The translations under genes and the position numbers were made by a program. The notes under the pieces were generated by a model, which saw only the letters and a program-made list of their open reading frames with translations, was not told the DNA's origin and made no database searches. A stretch of 41,879 nt of DNA from an uncultured Acidimicrobiaceae bacterium (GTDB lineage Bacteria > Actinomycetota > Acidimicrobiia > Acidimicrobiales > Bog-793). This document shows, piece by piece, positions 20,883 to 29,969 of the stretch; the first letter of the stretch is position 1, and each line of letters begins with the position of its first letter. The stretch is from positions 1 through 41,879 of the forward strand of contig CAIMWD010000020.1 in assembly GCA_903845085.1 (NCBI GenBank), in the 5' to 3' direction.

Positions 20883-21857
20883 ATGAGTGCACTGCCAAAG
20901 GTATTTATCGCGCGACCACCGGAGGGTGACGCGCTCGACCGGCTGCGTCCTTATGCGGAGGTGGTGGTCTGGGGAGAGGATCGACCCGCATCGAGGGAGG
21001 AGTTGATCGCACATGCCCATGACGCAGTGGGTGTCCTCACCTCCGTCGCTGATCGTATCGACGAGGCGGTACTCGATGCCTGCCCCAATCTGCGCGTGGT
21101 CTCGAATATGGCCGTTGGCTATGACAACTTTGATGTGGCTCGATTGACCCAACGTGGCATCGCTGCCGGCAACACACCGGGCGTCTTAACCGACGCAACC
21201 GCGGACATCGCCATGGCGCTCATCCTCGCCTCAACGCGTCGCATAGTGGAGGGGCACAACGCGCTTCTTGCGGGTGAGTGGACAAGTTGGAACGCCTCAT
21301 TCATGCTCGGCTTTGAGATCTCCGGTGCAACACTTGGCCTCATCGGCACCGGTCGTATTGGACTCGCGGTGGCGCGCCGTGCGCAGGCGTTCTCGATGCG
21401 GGTGCTCGCGACCTCACGTACACGCCGAGCAGAGCCGGGAATTGAATACGTCGAACTCGATCAGCTGCTTAGCGAGAGTGATGTAGTTTCCGTGCATGTC
21501 GCATTGAATGAACAGACGCGGGGAATGGTCGGCGAGCGAGAGATCGGTCTCATGAAGCCGACATCCTTTCTCGTCAATACCGCGCGAGGCGCAATCGTCG
21601 ATCAACGGGCGCTCGCTACGGCGCTAAATCGTGGTGCAATCGCCGGTGCCGGTATTGATGTCTACTGCGAGGAGCCAGTTGCGCTCGACGATCCGATTGT
21701 GCAGGCACCCAACGTCGTGCTCCTGCCCCATATTGGGTCGGCGACGACGAAGACGCGACGGGCGATGGCTGATCTCGCTGTCGACAATCTGATCGCCGGC
21801 CTTGCCGGTCGCCCGCTGGTGCACTGCATCAATCCCGAGGTCTACAACCAGCGCTAA
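20883..21857 (+). CDS. D-2-hydroxyacid dehydrogenase (glyoxylate/hydroxypyruvate reductase type)
   Basis: NAD(P)-dependent reductase of 2-oxoacids, 324 residues, a usual family length. The nucleotide-binding motif is LGLIGTGRIGLAVARRA (from 151). The catalytic triad is visible as Arg235 in NTARGAIVD, Glu264 in DVYCEEP and His283 in LLPHIGSATTKTR. The substrate domain contains MAVGYDNFDVARLTQRGIAAGN. This pattern is closest to glyoxylate or hydroxypyruvate reductases, rather than phosphoglycerate dehydrogenases with extra ACT domains. The exact substrate is not decidable. ATG 20883 has GGGAG 8 bases upstream. ATG 20880 is possible. It appears to be transcribed alone. Confidence 0.88.
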   Translation: MSALPKVFIARPPEGDALDRLRPYAEVVVWGEDRPASREELIAHAHDAVGVLTSVADRIDEAVLDACPNLRVVSNMAVGYDNFDVARLTQRGIAAGNTPGVLTDATADIAMALILASTRRIVEGHNALLAGEWTSWNASFMLGFEISGATLGLIGTGRIGLAVARRAQAFSMRVLATSRTRRAEPGIEYVELDQLLSESDVVSVHVALNEQTRGMVGEREIGLMKPTSFLVNTARGAIVDQRALATALNRGAIAGAGIDVYCEEPVALDDPIVQAPNVVLLPHIGSATTKTRRAMADLAVDNLIAGLAGRPLVHCINPEVYNQR

Positions 21858-21985
21858 GCCCTGCAGACGAGCTCGTCCCGTGGCACAGAGGTGTCCTGCT
21901 CCAGCGGTTGTGCTACCGAAATACATTCAGAAATATCACAGTAAACCTTCGATTAACTCACAGACAACGCACATAGTTTGCCCTC

Positions 21986-23431
21986 ATGACAACTTCGCTT
22001 GCTTCGCCTGCGACCGTGCTCACCGCCGCCGCCCCTACGCCAGCTGCACGCTGGTCACGTTGGAGAAGAGGGGAGGTTGTGACCGCGTATCTCGCCTTTG
22101 CGATCTTTGCTGTCTTGGTGCTGGCGAAATCCACGGCCATGTTGGAGCCGGATGACTTTGCCTACCGCGCATCGATCGTTGCGCTAAGCCATGGTCAGAT
22201 CCTGCTGACAAATACGCAGTATCTCGCAATAAGCCACGGGCTTGCCGCATCGGGTGGTCAGGGAATCATGCAGTGGCATCACACCGCTGCGGGCATGTGG
22301 ATCAGTGAGAAGAATCCCGGATATCCCTTCTTTGCCGTGATCTTCTACCTGATAGGACTTCTCCGAGTCGCGCCGCTCTTCTACGGTGCGATCGCGGCCC
22401 TTGGCCTCTATCACGGTGCTCGAGCCTGGCTCGGACGTTGGGCGGGGGCGCTAGCGGTCTCGCTCTTCCTCTTCTCTGGTGCTGCATTGGTCTTTGCATG
22501 GCGCGCCACTATGCCCACCTTCACCGATGCATCGCTCATCGCCGCCGCGGCCGGCGGTCTTCTCTGGGTAGTGCTTTCACCGCAGCAAAGCACGCGCCGG
22601 CGCGCAGCGGTAGGCCTGCTCTCCTTCGCTGCCTTGGAGGGAGCAACTTTTATCCGATACACCGATGTCGTCGAGCTCATTGTTGCGGTCGTGGTGGTTT
22701 CGCTCGTCCGTAAGCGTGCCCAGCTGTCATGGCTGCTACTCGGTCTGTGGGCGTCGAGCATCCTTTTATTTGCTGGTCTCATCCTTGGCTTTGACCGCTA
22801 CGCCTACGGGCATGCCACTGCGACTGGCTACTCTGCTGGCGAGATCACCTTCTCCACCGCGAGCTTTTGGACCAATCTGACGAAGATGCCCCGTCAGCTT
22901 ACGATCGCAATGCCGATCTGGATCCTGGCCGCGATCGCGATCATTGTGATGATCGTTCGGTCGATGAAGGCGCTGCGAGACGCGCACGCAACGCAGCGGA
23001 TCGTTCGTTCCCGAGACCTCGGGGTGGGTCTCGCGCTTCTCGCGGGCTGGGCTGCGCTTTGGGGGCTGTATCTCAACTACACCTGGACAGTCGGTCAGCT
23101 CACCGGAGGTCACGGTGCGAACACGGTCCACGTGGTGCGTTTCTATCTACCGGTGCTCGGCCTCATCGCACTTTTGGCCACCTGGCTGCTCCGGCGCCTC
23201 ACACCACCGCTCTCGCTCGCGCTGATCATCGGCCTCTTTGTTGCGGGGGTGCTCTCCTTTCAAGCGATGTCGACTGGATCTGTGGGCGGTCCCGGTGGTG
23301 GATTAAACGGCCCGCCTGGCAGCGGTCCGGGAATTATTGGCCCGGCACCTCAGGGTGTGGCGCCATCCGGCGTGGCGCTACGGACCGGGAGTACCCCGCA
23401 GACCGTGATGACGAAGAGCAGCGCGGGCTAA
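21986..23431 (+). CDS. Multi-pass membrane protein, GT-C glycosyltransferase-like
   Basis: A 481-residue integral membrane protein with about ten hydrophobic segments. After the first membrane helix (VVTAYLAFAIFAVLVLA, about 31-47) an acidic EPDD (54-57) lies at the start of the first outer loop. That is where GT-C glycosyltransferases of the GT39/ArnT type carry their catalytic acid. The loop with WISEKNPGYPFF is also reminiscent of that family. The last 60 residues are a Gly/Pro-rich, probably disordered tail (GGPGGGLNGPPGSGPG). It most likely uses a polyprenyl-phosphate sugar to modify a cell-envelope acceptor, but donor and acceptor are unknown. No Shine-Dalgarno is visible before ATG 21986. 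CATAGT 9 bases upstream could make it leaderless. Confidence 0.65.
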   Translation: MTTSLASPATVLTAAAPTPAARWSRWRRGEVVTAYLAFAIFAVLVLAKSTAMLEPDDFAYRASIVALSHGQILLTNTQYLAISHGLAASGGQGIMQWHHTAAGMWISEKNPGYPFFAVIFYLIGLLRVAPLFYGAIAALGLYHGARAWLGRWAGALAVSLFLFSGAALVFAWRATMPTFTDASLIAAAAGGLLWVVLSPQQSTRRRAAVGLLSFAALEGATFIRYTDVVELIVAVVVVSLVRKRAQLSWLLLGLWASSILLFAGLILGFDRYAYGHATATGYSAGEITFSTASFWTNLTKMPRQLTIAMPIWILAAIAIIVMIVRSMKALRDAHATQRIVRSRDLGVGLALLAGWAALWGLYLNYTWTVGQLTGGHGANTVHVVRFYLPVLGLIALLATWLLRRLTPPLSLALIIGLFVAGVLSFQAMSTGSVGGPGGGLNGPPGSGPGIIGPAPQGVAPSGVALRTGSTPQTVMTKSSAG

Positions 23432-23508
23432 GCACGGTACCGGTGAGATGAAGTAACCAGCGGTTGGAGATCTTCGTACGGCTTCATCGCTCGACGGAGG
23501 CTCCAGAT

Positions 23509-23946
23509 TTACGACTCGAGCGGTACGGTCAACATCCATCGAATGCTGAATCTGTCGAGAACGACTCCCCAGTAGTAGCCCCAGGGCATCTCTGCCATCT
23601 CCGCCATCTCGCTGCCACCCTCACTGAGCGCCAAAAAGAGTCGGTCAGCCTCTTCGCGACTGTCGCACTCCAGGTTGATCGTGGTGTTGTTACCAACTCG
23701 CAGATCATGCCCCATGGAGGCCAACATATCTGTGCCCATAATGATGTGGCCACCGAGAATTGGAAGCTCAACGTGCATCACCTTGGTGAGCTCCTCATCG
23801 GTAACCGTCGGTGGCAATACCTCAGAGGGGAGGTCACCGAAACGCTGAATGGGTCCGAGAACTTCCGTGCCAAAGACCCCCGCATATTGCGTAAAGGCCT
23901 CCTCGGTAGAACCTAAAAAATTGAGGTAGGTGCTGGTACGTGCCAT
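23509..23946 (-). CDS. VOC family protein, PhnB-like
   Basis: A 145-residue protein of the glyoxalase/bleomycin-resistance/dioxygenase superfamily, PhnB-like branch. It shows TYLNFLGSTEEAFTQYAGVFG at the N-terminus, VMHVELPILGGHIIMGTD in the middle and the hallmark PWGYYWGVVLDRFSIRWM at the end. PhnB-like proteins are single-domain metal-fold proteins whose substrate is mostly unknown. Despite the name they are not required for phosphonate use. The gene is convergent with the upstream membrane protein gene and divergent from the DNA methyltransferase gene. Confidence 0.85.
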   Translation of the reverse strand: MARTSTYLNFLGSTEEAFTQYAGVFGTEVLGPIQRFGDLPSEVLPPTVTDEELTKVMHVELPILGGHIIMGTDMLASMGHDLRVGNNTTINLECDSREEADRLFLALSEGGSEMAEMAEMPWGYYWGVVLDRFSIRWMLTVPLES

Positions 23947-24076
23947 TCGCCACCGTATCGCAGCGGCGCGGGTAGGTGAAGGGCCAAAGCGAACAGGTGC
24001 AGAGGCTGAATTAGGTTTAGCGAGATGGAGGAGACCATCGTCATCTTGAGCATGATTTCAACGGCGAGTGGAACCC

Positions 24077-25144
24077 ATGATTAAGTACCTCGGCTCTAAG
24101 CGCCGGCTCATCACGGAGATCACCACCGCGATCGCCTCCTTCCCCAGCGCAACGAGTGTCACGGATCTCTTCTCGGGGACCTCTCGCGTCGGGCATGCGC
24201 TGAAACGAGCGGGCTATCAGGTGTTTGCCAATGATCACAACAGCTACGCGGCCACCCTCGCCCGATGTTATGTGCAGTGTGACCGCGAGCGGTGGGAGCG
24301 TGATGCGACCGAACTGATTGCTCGATACAACGCGATCTCCGGTGCTCCTGGTTTTGTAACAGAGAGCTACGCAATCGCATCGCGTTACTTTCAAGAGCGC
24401 AATGCGATGCGCATCGACGCCATCCGTGAGGCGATCGCAGAGGACCAGCTTCCAATGGAGCTCGAGGCGATTCTTTTAGTCGCGCTGATGGAAGCGGCCG
24501 ATCGCGTCGATTCCACAACCGGGGTGCAGATGGCATACCTCAAACAGTGGTCCAAGCGCTCGTACAACGATTTGGTTCTTCGCCTGCCAGAGCTGCTCCC
24601 ACAGGCCGTCCATGGTCCGGGTTATGCCTCACAGCTCGAAGCTATCGAGGCAGCTGCGCAGCTGCATGCAGACGTCACCTACCTCGACCCGCCCTACAAC
24701 CAGCACTCCTATCTTGGGAACTATCACATCTGGGAATCGCTGGTCCGTTGGGATCGGCCCGAGCTCTATGGGATCGCGAACAAGCGGGTAGACGTACGTG
24801 AGCGAAAGAGTCCCTTCAACTCAAAACGCGCCTTCGCCGACGCATTTCGCTTGCTTCTGAGCTCGCTCACCTCGCCAGCAATGGTGATTTCCTTCAGCAA
24901 CGAGGGTTTTCTAGAACGCGAGGAGATGGAGGAGATGCTTCGCTCGCTCTATGGCGGGTGCGCACGGGTGCGCACTCTGGTTCACGACTATCCGCGCTAC
25001 GTCGGTGCGCAGATCGGGATTCACAATCCACAGGGTGAGCGAGTTGGCAAGGTGAGTCATCTCCGCAATAACGAGTACCTCTTTCTCGTGGCTCAGCCGG
25101 ACTATCCATCCATCGCTCTCGCCGAGGAGATCGTGCTTACCTAG
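24077..25144 (+). CDS. D12-class adenine-specific DNA methyltransferase
   Basis: N6-adenine DNA methyltransferase of 355 residues. It starts MIKYLGSKRRL, as Dam/D12 enzymes do. The SAM-binding motif is DLFSGTSRVGHALK (30-43), followed by FANDHNSYAATLAR. The catalytic motif is DPPY (204-207) in TYLDPPYNQHSY. No restriction endonuclease gene lies beside it, so it is an orphan within this window and could have an epigenetic or protective role, or be left over from a restriction-modification system. The GTG at 24068 would add three residues; ATG 24077 fits the family start better. The recognition sequence cannot be predicted. Confidence 0.88.
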   Translation: MIKYLGSKRRLITEITTAIASFPSATSVTDLFSGTSRVGHALKRAGYQVFANDHNSYAATLARCYVQCDRERWERDATELIARYNAISGAPGFVTESYAIASRYFQERNAMRIDAIREAIAEDQLPMELEAILLVALMEAADRVDSTTGVQMAYLKQWSKRSYNDLVLRLPELLPQAVHGPGYASQLEAIEAAAQLHADVTYLDPPYNQHSYLGNYHIWESLVRWDRPELYGIANKRVDVRERKSPFNSKRAFADAFRLLLSSLTSPAMVISFSNEGFLEREEMEEMLRSLYGGCARVRTLVHDYPRYVGAQIGIHNPQGERVGKVSHLRNNEYLFLVAQPDYPSIALAEEIVLT

Positions 25145-25213
25145 GGGACGCGCGATGGTGAGATGCACTGCTCCTCGCGGCTGAACCTCCCCGGTCGCCG
25201 AAAGCAAAACACC

Positions 25214-25219
25214 TACACT
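25214..25219 (+). promoter_or_regulatory. Candidate -10 box for a leaderless gene
   Basis: TACACT lies 9 bases before ATG 25229, and no Shine-Dalgarno sequence is seen between them. This is the layout of actinobacterial leaderless transcripts. The -35 region is unconvincing. Confidence 0.35.
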
Positions 25220-25228
25220 CGACTCAAG

Positions 25229-26506
25229 ATGCAATCCTTTCACCCGCGAGGTGCGCGCGATGATCGTTCTGGAGTCGCGACGAGCGGTTCGATCGTTTCT
25301 CCCGCTACCTCGTGGATTCTGCCACTTGTGTCAGGGCTCGGTGCGCTTGGTCTCGCGATCTTTCTCGCGGTGCAAAAGTTTGAGGTTGACATGGCGGTCT
25401 ATCTCATGGGTGGCCGTCACGCGTTCAGTGCCTTGCTCTATCGGGTAGAGGTTCCGCGTCGCCCCTACCTTGTCTTTACCTATCCGCCCTTTGCGGCGAT
25501 CCTCTTCGCACCTCTGGCGGATGTCGTCTCGCGCACTACAGCGCAGGTGCTGTGGGCGATCGTCAACATCGCCGCCCTCTTCGGCTTAATTCACCTTTCG
25601 CTCCGGCTGGCGCGTCCCCATTTGGATAGGTTGGAGCGGCGACGTTGGAGTATGGTCCTCCTCCTCCCCACGCTTCTCCTAAATCCAGTTCTCCTCACCG
25701 TGGGTCTTGGCCAGGTCGACCTTGTTCTCTGCCTTGCGGTGCTCTTTGACCTCTGCTCACCCCGTCAGATCGGGCGCGTGACGGTTCCACTTGGTCTGAT
25801 AATTGGTGTCGCCGCATCGATCAAATTGACGCCGCTCCTCTTCATCCCCTATCTGTTGATGACCGGAAGGCGGCGAGGTGCGCTCACCGCAGGTGTGAGC
25901 TTTATCCTCTGCACCACGATCGCCTTCGTGTTAACGCCACGAGCGTCGTGGATTTATTGGAGATTTGATGTCCGAGTGGCCAAGCGGGCAGGCGCGCTCT
26001 TTGATGTCAGTGATCAGAACCTACGGAGCCTGCTCTCTCGGTTTCTCCACGAACCGGTGCCAGGCAATATCCTCTGGCCTCTCGTGCTCGTCATCGCGGT
26101 CGGTGGACTGTTGCTCGCGGCCAGGGCACACCGGTCCTATTCGCCGCTCTTTGGCGTAATTGTCTGCGCCAACACCGAGTTATTGGTCTCGCCAATCACC
26201 TGGACCCACCACCTCGTCTGGATAGTGCCCGCTCTTCTCTGGCTGGGGCTCAGCGCTGATGCTCCACGTCACGGAGCGCTCATCGCACTTGCGTTGGCGC
26301 TGGTGTTTTGGAGCGCGCCGATCTGGCGCGTCCCCACCTCATATATTCCACGCGCTGATCCGATAGAGCTCCATGAACACGGATGGCAGCTCATTGCCGG
26401 AAACGCCTTTGCACTCATTCTCGTGCTCACGCTGGTCGCGACGGCGATCCTTCTCGGCCGGCGGGCCTCACGCTTGTCACGCAGATCGATAGCACCGAGC
26501 CGGTAA
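25229..26506 (+). CDS. GT87-like polyprenol-phosphate-mannose dependent mannosyltransferase
   Basis: A 425-residue multi-pass membrane protein with about ten hydrophobic segments. After the first helix (PLVSGLGALGLAIFLA) the sequence VDMAVYLMGGRH contains the D..VY motif typical of GT87 enzymes such as PimE. YLVFTYPPFAAILFAPL and the later ELLVSPITWTHHLVWIVPALL are also characteristic. Family members transfer mannose from polyprenyl-phosphate to glycolipids or lipoglycans on the outer face of the membrane. The acceptor here is unknown. ATG 25229 is selected because the homology starts just after it. An open frame continues upstream to 25163 without recognisable content. Confidence 0.78.
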   Translation: MQSFHPRGARDDRSGVATSGSIVSPATSWILPLVSGLGALGLAIFLAVQKFEVDMAVYLMGGRHAFSALLYRVEVPRRPYLVFTYPPFAAILFAPLADVVSRTTAQVLWAIVNIAALFGLIHLSLRLARPHLDRLERRRWSMVLLLPTLLLNPVLLTVGLGQVDLVLCLAVLFDLCSPRQIGRVTVPLGLIIGVAASIKLTPLLFIPYLLMTGRRRGALTAGVSFILCTTIAFVLTPRASWIYWRFDVRVAKRAGALFDVSDQNLRSLLSRFLHEPVPGNILWPLVLVIAVGGLLLAARAHRSYSPLFGVIVCANTELLVSPITWTHHLVWIVPALLWLGLSADAPRHGALIALALALVFWSAPIWRVPTSYIPRADPIELHEHGWQLIAGNAFALILVLTLVATAILLGRRASRLSRRSIAPSR

Positions 26507-26583
26507 CGAGTCGCCGACTTTGTAGGTCGCGGGAGGAGCGGTCATGGCGACAGAGATCTCTCAGTGGGACACAGATCAAAAAG

Positions 26584-26656
26584 CACCCCCAACGGGATTC
26601 GAACCCGTGTTTCCGCCGTGAAAGGGCGGCGTCCTCGGCCGCTGGACGATGGGGGC
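26584..26656 (-). tRNA. tRNA-Glu (TTC)
   Basis: Cloverleaf on the minus strand: acceptor GCCCCCA/TGGGGGT (first pair G-U), D-stem GTCC/GGAC, anticodon stem CCGCC/GGCGG with loop CTTTCAC (anticodon TTC), T-stem ACGGG/CCCGT with loop TTCGAAT, discriminator G. The 3' CCA is not encoded: CTTTTT follows directly and may also serve as the termination U-tract. The two other tRNAs of the window do encode CCA. The 103 bases between this tRNA and the S51-like gene hold no recognisable gene. Confidence 0.96.
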
Positions 26657-26759
26657 CACTGCGGTGCAGGCTGGCAACTCTACCAGCGGTGTCACTCCAA
26701 CTCTCTCCGAGGCAGGCGAGATCGCTCCAGCGCTTGCATCCCCTTTGGGATATCTGGCG

Positions 26760-28049
26760 CTAGCTGATCGACCAGTTTGTTCCCTCGGGAGCATCTTTGA
26801 GTTCGATGCCGAGCGCAATCAATTGGTCACGGATCGCATCGGCATCACTAAATCGTCGTTCGGCTCGAGCGCTCTGGCGAAGCGCGATCAGTATCTCCAT
26901 GAAGGGCGCGAGACGCTCCCTTGGATCGCGCATTCCCTCGACCGCCGCTGCACCAAATTCTGCGATCATTGCGCGGAGTGCGGCGCGAGCGCGGAGAAGG
27001 TCATCCTGACCTGGGGAGTCGGTCGACCATTCATGGAAGGACTGTTCTAGATCGAGGATCACCGAGGTTGCCTCCGGTGAATCACCCCCTGCGAGAGCAA
27101 GGTGAAACGACTGCTCGGCGCCCTGGACGAGATCGAGGAGAAGCGCGGTCGCCTCCGGAGGCGTCGCACCTCCGCCTGAGGGTGTTCCTGCGTTGACGTT
27201 GTGCGTTGAGGTGCGCGAGTGGGAGCTGGGACGAGTTCCCGCAAGAAGATCAGCGATTGCGATCCTTTCTCCAGAGTTATAGATCGTGGAGTCGCCATTT
27301 TTACGGATAGTGATGGTGCCAATGCCACCCATCGTTGCGGTCATCTCGTCAAGGTCAAGGGTGCAGGAGGAGTGCTCATCGATGCCGAAGACGAAGGCCT
27401 GGTCGGGCATCATCTCCTCCATCATGTGGAGACGTCGCTCTCCGAGATAACAGAATCGAGTGTCGTGTGTTCCGCCCTCTGCATTGTTGTAGTGCGGGAT
27501 CACCGCCGCATGAATGCCAAAGAGCGAGAGGAGATCGAGTCCCTCGAGCCAGTAGGGATCCATGCCTACCTTGTAGATCTCATAGACCGGAACGGTCAAC
27601 GCGCCAAGGGTCAGTGCCGCAGCGCTCGCGAAGGTCACGGCGCCTCCGGTAGAGATCTTCTCCGAAAGAAGCTGCGGAACGATCGTCTCCTGCCACTGTC
27701 GCAGCGCGTAAGAGGGACTACCGGGACCCGAAAAGACGTACCGGGATCGGCGGATGTTGGTCGTGAGTGCCTCGGAGAGAAAGCGCGGCTCCGCCTGTGT
27801 GGGGTCATCTGGGTCGATGCCGCTCGCGTTGGTAATCGTGGTGGAAAGACTCTCGCGAAAGTAGAGCTGCACCCGCTGCGTGAGCTCGTTCGCATTCTCT
27901 TGAAAACCGAAGGGAGTGTCGAGCAACACCGAGGGAACGGGGCGTGCGCCGAGCCGTTCGAGGATCTCGCGGTGCACCTTCACCATGGTCGGTGAGGTCT
28001 CACCGGAGCCCATCAGTGTCAGTAGTCGCGGTAGCGCCTCATCCGTCAT
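26760..28049 (-). CDS. Peptidase S51 / class I GATase-like protein fused to a CysRS-type C-terminal tail
   Basis: The 429-residue product has two parts. The N-terminal 270 residues resemble the S51 (cyanophycinase / dipeptidase E) alpha/beta fold: LLTLMGSGETSPTM at the start, YVFSGPGSPSYAL, TFASAAALTLGALTVP (likely nucleophile serine) and VIPHYNNAEGGTHDTRF. The last 45 residues, EILIALRQSARAERRF and DAIRDQLIALGIELKDAPEG, closely match the extreme C-terminus of cysteinyl-tRNA synthetase (pattern ADAIRDxLxxLGIxLxDxPxGTxW). A linker rich in S, T and G joins the parts. No synthetase catalytic core (HIGH/KMSKS) is present. The start overlaps the DUF2017 stop by 11 bases and has GGAGG 6 bases upstream. 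Function is unknown; a tRNA- or cysteine-related amidase role is only a guess. Confidence 0.72.
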   Translation of the reverse strand: MTDEALPRLLTLMGSGETSPTMVKVHREILERLGARPVPSVLLDTPFGFQENANELTQRVQLYFRESLSTTITNASGIDPDDPTQAEPRFLSEALTTNIRRSRYVFSGPGSPSYALRQWQETIVPQLLSEKISTGGAVTFASAAALTLGALTVPVYEIYKVGMDPYWLEGLDLLSLFGIHAAVIPHYNNAEGGTHDTRFCYLGERRLHMMEEMMPDQAFVFGIDEHSSCTLDLDEMTATMGGIGTITIRKNGDSTIYNSGERIAIADLLAGTRPSSHSRTSTHNVNAGTPSGGGATPPEATALLLDLVQGAEQSFHLALAGGDSPEATSVILDLEQSFHEWSTDSPGQDDLLRARAALRAMIAEFGAAAVEGMRDPRERLAPFMEILIALRQSARAERRFSDADAIRDQLIALGIELKDAPEGTNWSIS

Positions 28050-28641
28050 GATCTACCTCCGGCATCGGTGTTCCGTCCCAACGCAGGCCGCCGAGTGGCT
28101 CTCCCCATGGATCCCCTGGAAGCTCCACCTGATTATCTGGAATCGGGTCAGGGAGCTCTTCGGCGAGCACCGAGATAATCGCCTCTTGGAGATAGGAGAG
28201 AAAGTGGTAACAGATCCACTCGCTATAGAGGGGATCGTCCGGCGCGACGTCGTGCTCATCCTCGGTAATGCCGAGCAGTGAGCCGAACATGAGTCGCAGG
28301 CTCGATATCGCCCCAAGCCACCGTTCGAGCTCGCTCATATCAAGATGTTGTGCAGTGGCAGAGTTACGAAGCACCAAGAGCGACTCGCGATGGTGGTCGA
28401 GAAGATCACGGCGCATTAGTCGGGTGTAGGCGTCATCGGCTGAGGCGTCGGTTGGATAGGCGGGCGGAAAGAGGCGTCGCAGCGTCTCGGGCACGATCGC
28501 CTCGGGATTCACCACTTTGTCGAGCTCATCTAACATCCGCTGAGGAAGAGCGGCCAGCAGCTCACGCGCGTTTTCAGGAAGGTGAATGTCGTAGCCACCG
28601 GAGGCAACTGCGGTGATGGGACGATCCTCAGCGAGACTCAT
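28039..28641 (-). CDS. DUF2017 family protein
   Basis: A 200-residue protein of unknown function. The pattern [35 protein letters not shown] and [24 protein letters not shown] is that of the actinobacterial DUF2017 family, which is encoded next to clpS in many members including mycobacteria. Start ATG 28641 overlaps the clpS stop as ATGA, with GGAG 9 bases upstream, so translation is coupled to clpS. The conserved linkage suggests a link to the N-degron/Clp pathway, but no activity is known to me. Confidence 0.82.
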   Translation of the reverse strand: MSLAEDRPITAVASGGYDIHLPENARELLAALPQRMLDELDKVVNPEAIVPETLRRLFPPAYPTDASADDAYTRLMRRDLLDHHRESLLVLRNSATAQHLDMSELERWLGAISSLRLMFGSLLGITEDEHDVAPDDPLYSEWICYHFLSYLQEAIISVLAEELPDPIPDNQVELPGDPWGEPLGGLRWDGTPMPEVDHDG

Positions 28642-28961
28642 CCAGATTGCTCCATCGTCGCCCAAAGGCCATGGCGATGTAGCCGGGCGACATCGAGCTC
28701 TGCTCGCTCGCGCGACCCGGTTGCGACGACGGCACGTCCCTTGTGGTGCACATCCAACATGAGTTTTGTCGCCTTCTCCTTTGAGTAGCCGAAGAGCTTT
28801 TGCAGTACGAAGGTGACGTAGCTCATGAGGTTTATGGGGTCGTTCCAGACGATCACGAGCCAGGGGCGGTCAAAGGAGACATGCTCCTCCGCACGGGCGA
28901 CGTCGATGACCTCTGGCGATGCCTCGATTGTCGAGGCGCGGGATATATGCACGTCTCTCAT
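28638..28961 (-). CDS. clpS: ATP-dependent Clp protease adaptor ClpS
   Basis: A 107-residue adaptor that delivers N-degron substrates to ClpAP/ClpCP. The core [44 protein letters not shown] and [19 protein letters not shown] contains the conserved VxxxND(P) segment, the MxxVH helix and the hydrophobic residues that form the N-end binding pocket. The first 30 residues are the flexible N-terminal extension that in other ClpS proteins engages the Clp unfoldase. ATG 28961 overlaps the stop of ctaA as ATGA, an unusual neighbour for clpS. Confidence 0.95.
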   Translation of the reverse strand: MRDVHISRASTIEASPEVIDVARAEEHVSFDRPWLVIVWNDPINLMSYVTFVLQKLFGYSKEKATKLMLDVHHKGRAVVATGSRERAELDVARLHRHGLWATMEQSG

Positions 28962-29923
28962 CCCTGTCCAACCCGGTGTGCCTCTGCCATCGGGGCATCG
29001 ACGCTGTGCTCATTGATGCTCTGTGGTGTTCGTAGGTGGAGGTAAAACCAGATCATGGTGCACCAGAGGGTGGTGACTCCGGCAAGGTGGAGCTCCACCA
29101 CGATCGCGGAATCATGGAGAAAGTACTGCGTATAACCAAGGACTCCCTGAAGTGCCATCAGTTCGAAGAGCCATCGGGCTCGTCGTTCGATCGCAAAGGG
29201 CGGTTTGGCGTAGTGAATCGCAAACAGTGAGGCAAGGGTGAGGCCAATGAGAAAGAGCGCGACATCGGCATGGAGCTCTGCGATGTCATGGAAGGCGATG
29301 GGAATACGTCGCGTGCCGGGAGCGCCGGCGTGGGGGCCAGATCCAGAGACCACGGAGCCGATCGACACAAGGAGGGTCAGTACTCCGAGGAGGAGACGGT
29401 AAAGCCAGATGAGCGTCGGATCAAGCACAAAGGTGCTGCCGCGAGGTCCGTAGATGGCGCGGAAGGCGAGTATGAGCGCGTCAGCCAACACGACGAAGGT
29501 GAGGACGAAGTGCACTGAAACCAGATAGGGATTGAGTTTTGTCAAAACCACGATGCCACCGAGAACGATCTGAGCGATCAGACCGAGTACGAGACCAAAG
29601 CTGAGCCAGGTCAGATCGCGTCGTCGCTCGCGAAGGCAGAGTGCAAAGAGATAGGCGAGGATCGAGATCACGCTTACCGCAGCGGTAATGCAACGGTTCC
29701 CAAACTCAATGAGTGGGTGATAGGAGAGTGCAGAGGTGAATTGGTGTTGGTAGCAGCTAGGCCAGTCCGGGCAACCGAGGCCCGAGCCGGTCAGGCGCAC
29801 GGCGCCTCCGGTGAGGACTAAAAGTGCGTAACAACCGGCAGCGGCGACGGCGACGAGGATAAAAATCCTCTGACTGATCTCTGGCTTACGCACGATTTCC
29901 CCATCGTAGGGCGCGAGGCTCAT
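28958..29923 (-). CDS. ctaA: Haem A synthase, CtaA/COX15
   Basis: Membrane haem O hydroxylase that makes haem A for aa3-type terminal oxidases. The 321-residue protein shows about eight hydrophobic helices. [21 protein letters not shown] carries the conserved cysteine pair of the first outer loop. Candidate haem-ligand histidines sit in [28 protein letters not shown] and [16 protein letters not shown](T) stands about 7 bases before ATG 29923. It follows the ABC permease by 46 bases. ATPase, permease and ctaA in a row are also found in mycobacteria, where the ABC pair lies upstream of a CtaA homologue. Confidence 0.92.
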   Translation of the reverse strand: MSLAPYDGEIVRKPEISQRIFILVAVAAAGCYALLVLTGGAVRLTGSGLGCPDWPSCYQHQFTSALSYHPLIEFGNRCITAAVSVISILAYLFALCLRERRRDLTWLSFGLVLGLIAQIVLGGIVVLTKLNPYLVSVHFVLTFVVLADALILAFRAIYGPRGSTFVLDPTLIWLYRLLLGVLTLLVSIGSVVSGSGPHAGAPGTRRIPIAFHDIAELHADVALFLIGLTLASLFAIHYAKPPFAIERRARWLFELMALQGVLGYTQYFLHDSAIVVELHLAGVTTLWCTMIWFYLHLRTPQSINEHSVDAPMAEAHRVGQG

Positions 29924-29969
29924 GGGGTGTCACCTTGGCTGATCGCGCGTCGACTTTATTGCCACATAC

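Noticed and set aside
21866-21877. 12-bp perfect palindrome gacgagctcgtc after the dehydrogenase gene
   Set aside because: No loop and no U-tract, and short GC palindromes are common at this composition; not supported as terminator or operator.
27219-27995. 258-codon plus-strand frame opposite the S51-like gene
   Set aside because: Antisense shadow without start signal or recognisable motif; the minus-strand frame has overlapping neighbours and a good ribosome binding site.
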